Source of the DNA: Selenomonadaceae bacterium
GTDB taxonomy: Bacteria; Bacillota; Negativicutes; Selenomonadales; Selenomonadaceae
Length of the DNA: 5,591 nucleotides
NCBI GenBank assembly: GCA_017529085.1
Contig: JAFXOC010000546.1
Span: 1 to 5,591 of the forward strand
Direction of reading: 5' to 3'
Shown here: one piece after another, positions 5,539 to 5,591 of the stretch
How the letters are laid out: the number at the start of each line of letters is the position of its first letter
Position numbering within the stretch: the first letter of the stretch is position 1
Translations under genes and position numbers: made by a program
Notes under the pieces: model-generated
The model's database searches: none
What the model was told of the DNA's origin: nothing
The model's input: only the letters and a program-made list of their open reading frames with translations

Positions 5539-5570
5539 TGAGTTTATTGGCAGTCTGTGAAGGAGATGGC
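5539..5570 (+). repeat. TA-module leader repeat, partial copy 3
   Basis: 32 bases identical to 4815-4846, including the single-base deletion that breaks the methylase frame. It keeps the GAAGGAGATGGC block, but the sequence after it (ATAAACCGTCC) has no antitoxin ATG. Read with the restored frame it ends V-K-E-M-A then TAA at 5572-5574. This may be the original downstream end of the methylase gene, or the scar of an event that placed TA module 2. Confidence 0.88.
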
Positions 5571-5591
5571 ATAAACCGTCCGCCTTGTGCG

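Noticed and set aside
3899..5570. CRISPR array
   Set aside because: The repeats are too long, only two and a part in number, diverged, and separated by whole genes rather than short equal spacers.

Overview
The window looks like chromosomal DNA from a Firmicute of the Clostridia type. The supports are a class III (Bacillus-type) fructose-1,6-bisphosphatase, strong AGGAGG-like ribosome binding sites, a TTG start, a receiver-GGDEF-EAL signalling protein of a kind common in Clostridia, and GC-rich palindromic intergenic repeats. The species cannot be named from the sequence.

Left part (1-3310), minus strand: fbp (TTG start at 3208, stop at 1313) lies upstream of a gene for a pseudoreceiver-degenerate GGDEF-EAL protein. 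That gene starts at 1086 and runs off the left edge inside its EAL domain. A family of palindromic repeats, each a run of two or three short hairpins, sits tightly against the gene edges. Copy 1 is just upstream of the signalling gene, copy 2 begins at the fbp stop codon, and copy 3 is just upstream of the fbp ribosome binding site. The open reading frame of fbp runs on through copy 3, so a start at the first ATG would add about 25 residues of translated repeat; the real start is the TTG.

Middle (3311-3907): an AT-rich stretch with a short terminator-like hairpin, then the decayed C-terminal part of a protein resembling the Rpn/PD-(D/E)XK 'putative transposase' type proteins. It has no usable start and its upstream frame is broken.

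Right part (3899-5591), plus strand and visibly more AT-rich: two different toxin-antitoxin modules, each a small antitoxin gene overlapping a PIN-domain (VapC-like) toxin gene by 17 bases. Each module is preceded by a copy of the same roughly 155-base repeat. The repeat encodes what looks like the last 40 or so codons of a restriction-modification DNA methylase, then a ribosome binding site and the first six antitoxin codons. A third, partial copy follows the second toxin. The layout is repeat, TA module 1, repeat, TA module 2, partial repeat. Module 2 lies between perfect 32-base direct repeats. This looks like an accessory locus in which TA modules have been swapped or stacked through a shared leader, and it is the most interesting part of the window.
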